DNA from: Veillonella sp. AM51-8BH
GTDB taxonomy: Bacteria > Bacillota > Negativicutes > Veillonellales > Veillonellaceae
Reading direction: 5' to 3'
NCBI RefSeq assembly: GCF_003463825.1
Contig: NZ_QSDY01000046.1
Span: forward strand, 1 to 14,931
DNA: 14,931 nt
Shown here: positions 13,774-14,931 of the stretch, in pieces
Layout of the letters: each line of letters starts with the position of its first letter
How positions within the stretch are numbered: the stretch's first letter is position 1
Translations under genes and position numbers: made by a program
Notes under the pieces: generated by a model
The model's input: the letters and a program-made list of their open reading frames with translations, nothing else
What the model was told of the DNA's origin: nothing
The model's database searches: none

Positions 13774-14566
13774 AATGCACTTTTACGCGTTTATGTTGTT
13801 GTTCATCGAAGACGCCATCTACGTCGATGGTATCGAGGATACGTTTTAGTTCATGCACATCGATTTGACCTGGTGCTGATGCTTTGCCAGCGGAGGCAAA
13901 TGTCATAGCATTACCAAATAGAGCGCCTGCAGTACGTGTAACAGCACCGAGTGGACCCATAGCCATCGTAATGATTGGGTCAGATGGATACAGGGCTTTA
14001 ACTTCAGCCGTTGCTTCAAGGAGAGTTAATACATCCCCTGTTGTATTAGGCATAACAGCCATCTTTGGCACGTCGGCTAAGAATTCTTTCATTTGAAGAA
14101 GACGATTTACAATAACTTCATGACTTGGTGTTCCATTAAAATCATGATTACTCATGATAATTGTAATGCCATGTACCTTGGCAAACTCAATGGTCTTGAG
14201 CATTCTATCTTGATCAAAGAAGAGTTCAATATCGATAGCATCTACCAATCCAGTAGGAATGATGCGCTCTAACATGGTGAAGTAGTCTTGTGAAGAAATG
14301 GTTTTCTCCCCACCTTCACCTTTCGTACGCCATGTAAATAATAAGGCACGACCTTTTAATTGAGGCTTGATGAGCATTAACAATTCAATAATAGCGTCAA
14401 TGGAGTGGGCCCGCTCGTAATAGTCAATGCGTAGCTCCACTACATGACACGGTGTATTACATGCAACCGCAGTAGCATCTAAAATTTCTTTCATTGTTGT
14501 GCCCACAATAGGAACACATATCTTTGTACCCTTTTCGCCGAGTACAGCATGACCGATACGGACCAT
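13772..14566 (-). CDS. aroD: 3-dehydroquinate dehydratase, type I
   Basis: It dehydrates 3-dehydroquinate to 3-dehydroshikimate through a Schiff base, supplying the one step missing from the main operon. Type I features are present: ICVPIVG at the start of the barrel, VELRIDYYE, LLFTWRTKGEGGE, the catalytic His in SNHDFNGTP, the Schiff-base Lys in PKMAVMPNTTGDVL, and the substrate-binding tail ITMAMGPLGAVTR, followed by FASAGKASAPGQIDV. The chosen start gives 264 residues, close to the family norm (about 250). AAAGGAG (complement of 14572-14578) is 5 bases before this ATG, while the ATG at 14599, 11 codons upstream, has no such site and would include the ribosome site in the coding sequence. 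The gene is transcribed towards the toxin-antitoxin module from its own promoter. Confidence 0.95.
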   Translation of the reverse strand: MVRIGHAVLGEKGTKICVPIVGTTMKEILDATAVACNTPCHVVELRIDYYERAHSIDAIIELLMLIKPQLKGRALLFTWRTKGEGGEKTISSQDYFTMLERIIPTGLVDAIDIELFFDQDRMLKTIEFAKVHGITIIMSNHDFNGTPSHEVIVNRLLQMKEFLADVPKMAVMPNTTGDVLTLLEATAEVKALYPSDPIITMAMGPLGAVTRTAGALFGNAMTFASAGKASAPGQIDVHELKRILDTIDVDGVFDEQQHKRVKVH

Positions 14567-14617
14567 AATAACTCCTTTCCGTCCCACAGGGTGAGACAAA
14601 TGACTTACCTTAAACTA

Positions 14618-14646
14618 ACTATATACCAATATTTTGGTAAAAGCAA
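14618..14646 (-). promoter_or_regulatory. aroD promoter with a palindrome in the spacer
   Basis: On the minus strand TTGCTT (complement of 14641-14646) and TATAGT (complement of 14618-14623) are separated by exactly 17 bases, with the start codon about 52 bases beyond the -10. The spacer is almost filled by an inverted repeat, TACCAA-AATA-TTGGTA (14624-14639), placed where a repressor would block RNA polymerase. Confidence 0.6.
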
Positions 14647-14670
14647 TCAATCCGGCTATATTGGATTGCT
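14642..14670. repeat. Inverted repeat upstream of aroD
   Basis: AGCAAT (14642-14647) matches ATTGCT (14665-14670), and overlapping it CAATCC (14648-14653) matches GGATTG (14663-14668). It overlaps the -35 of the aroD promoter. It could be part of the aroD control region or a weak hairpin; there is no good T-tract on either strand. Confidence 0.3.
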
Positions 14671-14825
14671 ATTCACAAAAAGCGTATGAAAGCCCGTTAT
14701 TATGCACTAAAAATGTATTCTTAGATTATCGATTAACATAATTTTTTGTTATATCCTATTTTCTCGGTCTTATTAAAATTGGTCATATTATTCAATCCCG
14801 TTAAGTATATCTACTCTCTCTAAAT

Positions 14826-14931
14826 CAGAACCACCCGTAAAACGGGTGGTTTGCTCACGGGCTATAAGCCCGTAGTACTAGGCCAGCGTCTAAAGGCGCT
14901 GGCTTTCACTACGTTCAAGCCGCATAGCCAT
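14826..14931 (+). ncRNA. Structured RNA, partial: HEARO/omega-RNA-like or IS200/IS605-type end
   Basis: Three perfect or near-perfect GC-rich hairpins follow each other with short linkers: 14829-14837 with 14843-14851 (9 bp, TAAAA loop), 14857-14863 with 14867-14873 (7 bp, ATA loop), and 14882-14890 with 14895-14903 (9 bp, TAAA loop). The third contains a U-G wobble that works only for plus-strand RNA, and CGTAG (14871-14875) can pair with CTACG (14909-14913) around it. None has a T-tract. From memory the arrangement resembles the start of HEARO RNAs, the guide RNAs upstream of IscB/IsrB HNH nucleases, but the nuclease gene would lie outside the window, so this is not confirmed. Subterminal hairpins of an IS200/IS605 element are the alternative. 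Confidence 0.5.

Overview
The window looks like a chromosomal segment from a low-to-moderate GC, diderm Firmicute of the Negativicutes, most likely Veillonella or a close relative. That assignment is an inference from protein style, the AroE-AroK fusion, strong AGGAGG-type ribosome sites and codon use; no rRNA or other marker gene is present to prove it.

Layout from left to right. (1) 1-3731: a class Ia ribonucleotide reductase pair, nrdA and nrdB, each with its own strong ribosome site, separated by a 199-bp gap containing a hairpin and possibly a second promoter, and closed by a very strong terminator. (2) 3921-4904: two minus-strand genes, a DIP1984-family protein and a GNAT acetyltransferase. 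(3) 5097-12686: an aromatic amino acid operon, aroF-aroB-aroA-aroC-pheA-aroE/K. It starts with a promoter, a 29-codon leader peptide carrying six consecutive aromatic codons (Tyr-Phe-Tyr-Trp-Phe-Phe), and a strong intrinsic terminator before aroF. The leader coding region can pair with the 5' arm of that terminator, so this looks like a ribosome-mediated attenuator sensing all three aromatic amino acids. (4) 12726-13773: an AT-rich toxin-antitoxin operon with an unusual antitoxin containing two RelB/DinJ-like ribbon-helix-helix units in one chain, followed by a RelE/ParE toxin. (5) 13772-14646: aroD on the minus strand, convergent with the toxin and sharing a bidirectional terminator, with its own promoter and a palindrome inside the promoter spacer. 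(6) 14826-14931: three tightly packed GC-rich hairpins running off the window edge, probably the start of a structured RNA of the HEARO/omega-RNA kind or an IS200/IS605-type element end.

Together the aro genes cover every step from phosphoenolpyruvate plus erythrose-4-phosphate to chorismate (DAHP synthase, dehydroquinate synthase, dehydroquinate dehydratase, shikimate dehydrogenase, shikimate kinase, EPSP synthase, chorismate synthase), and PheA continues to phenylpyruvate. No tyrA or trp genes are in the window. Two of the seven enzymes, AroB and AroC, are interrupted by apparent one-base losses. These may be real lesions or sequence errors, and they decide whether this strain can make aromatic amino acids.
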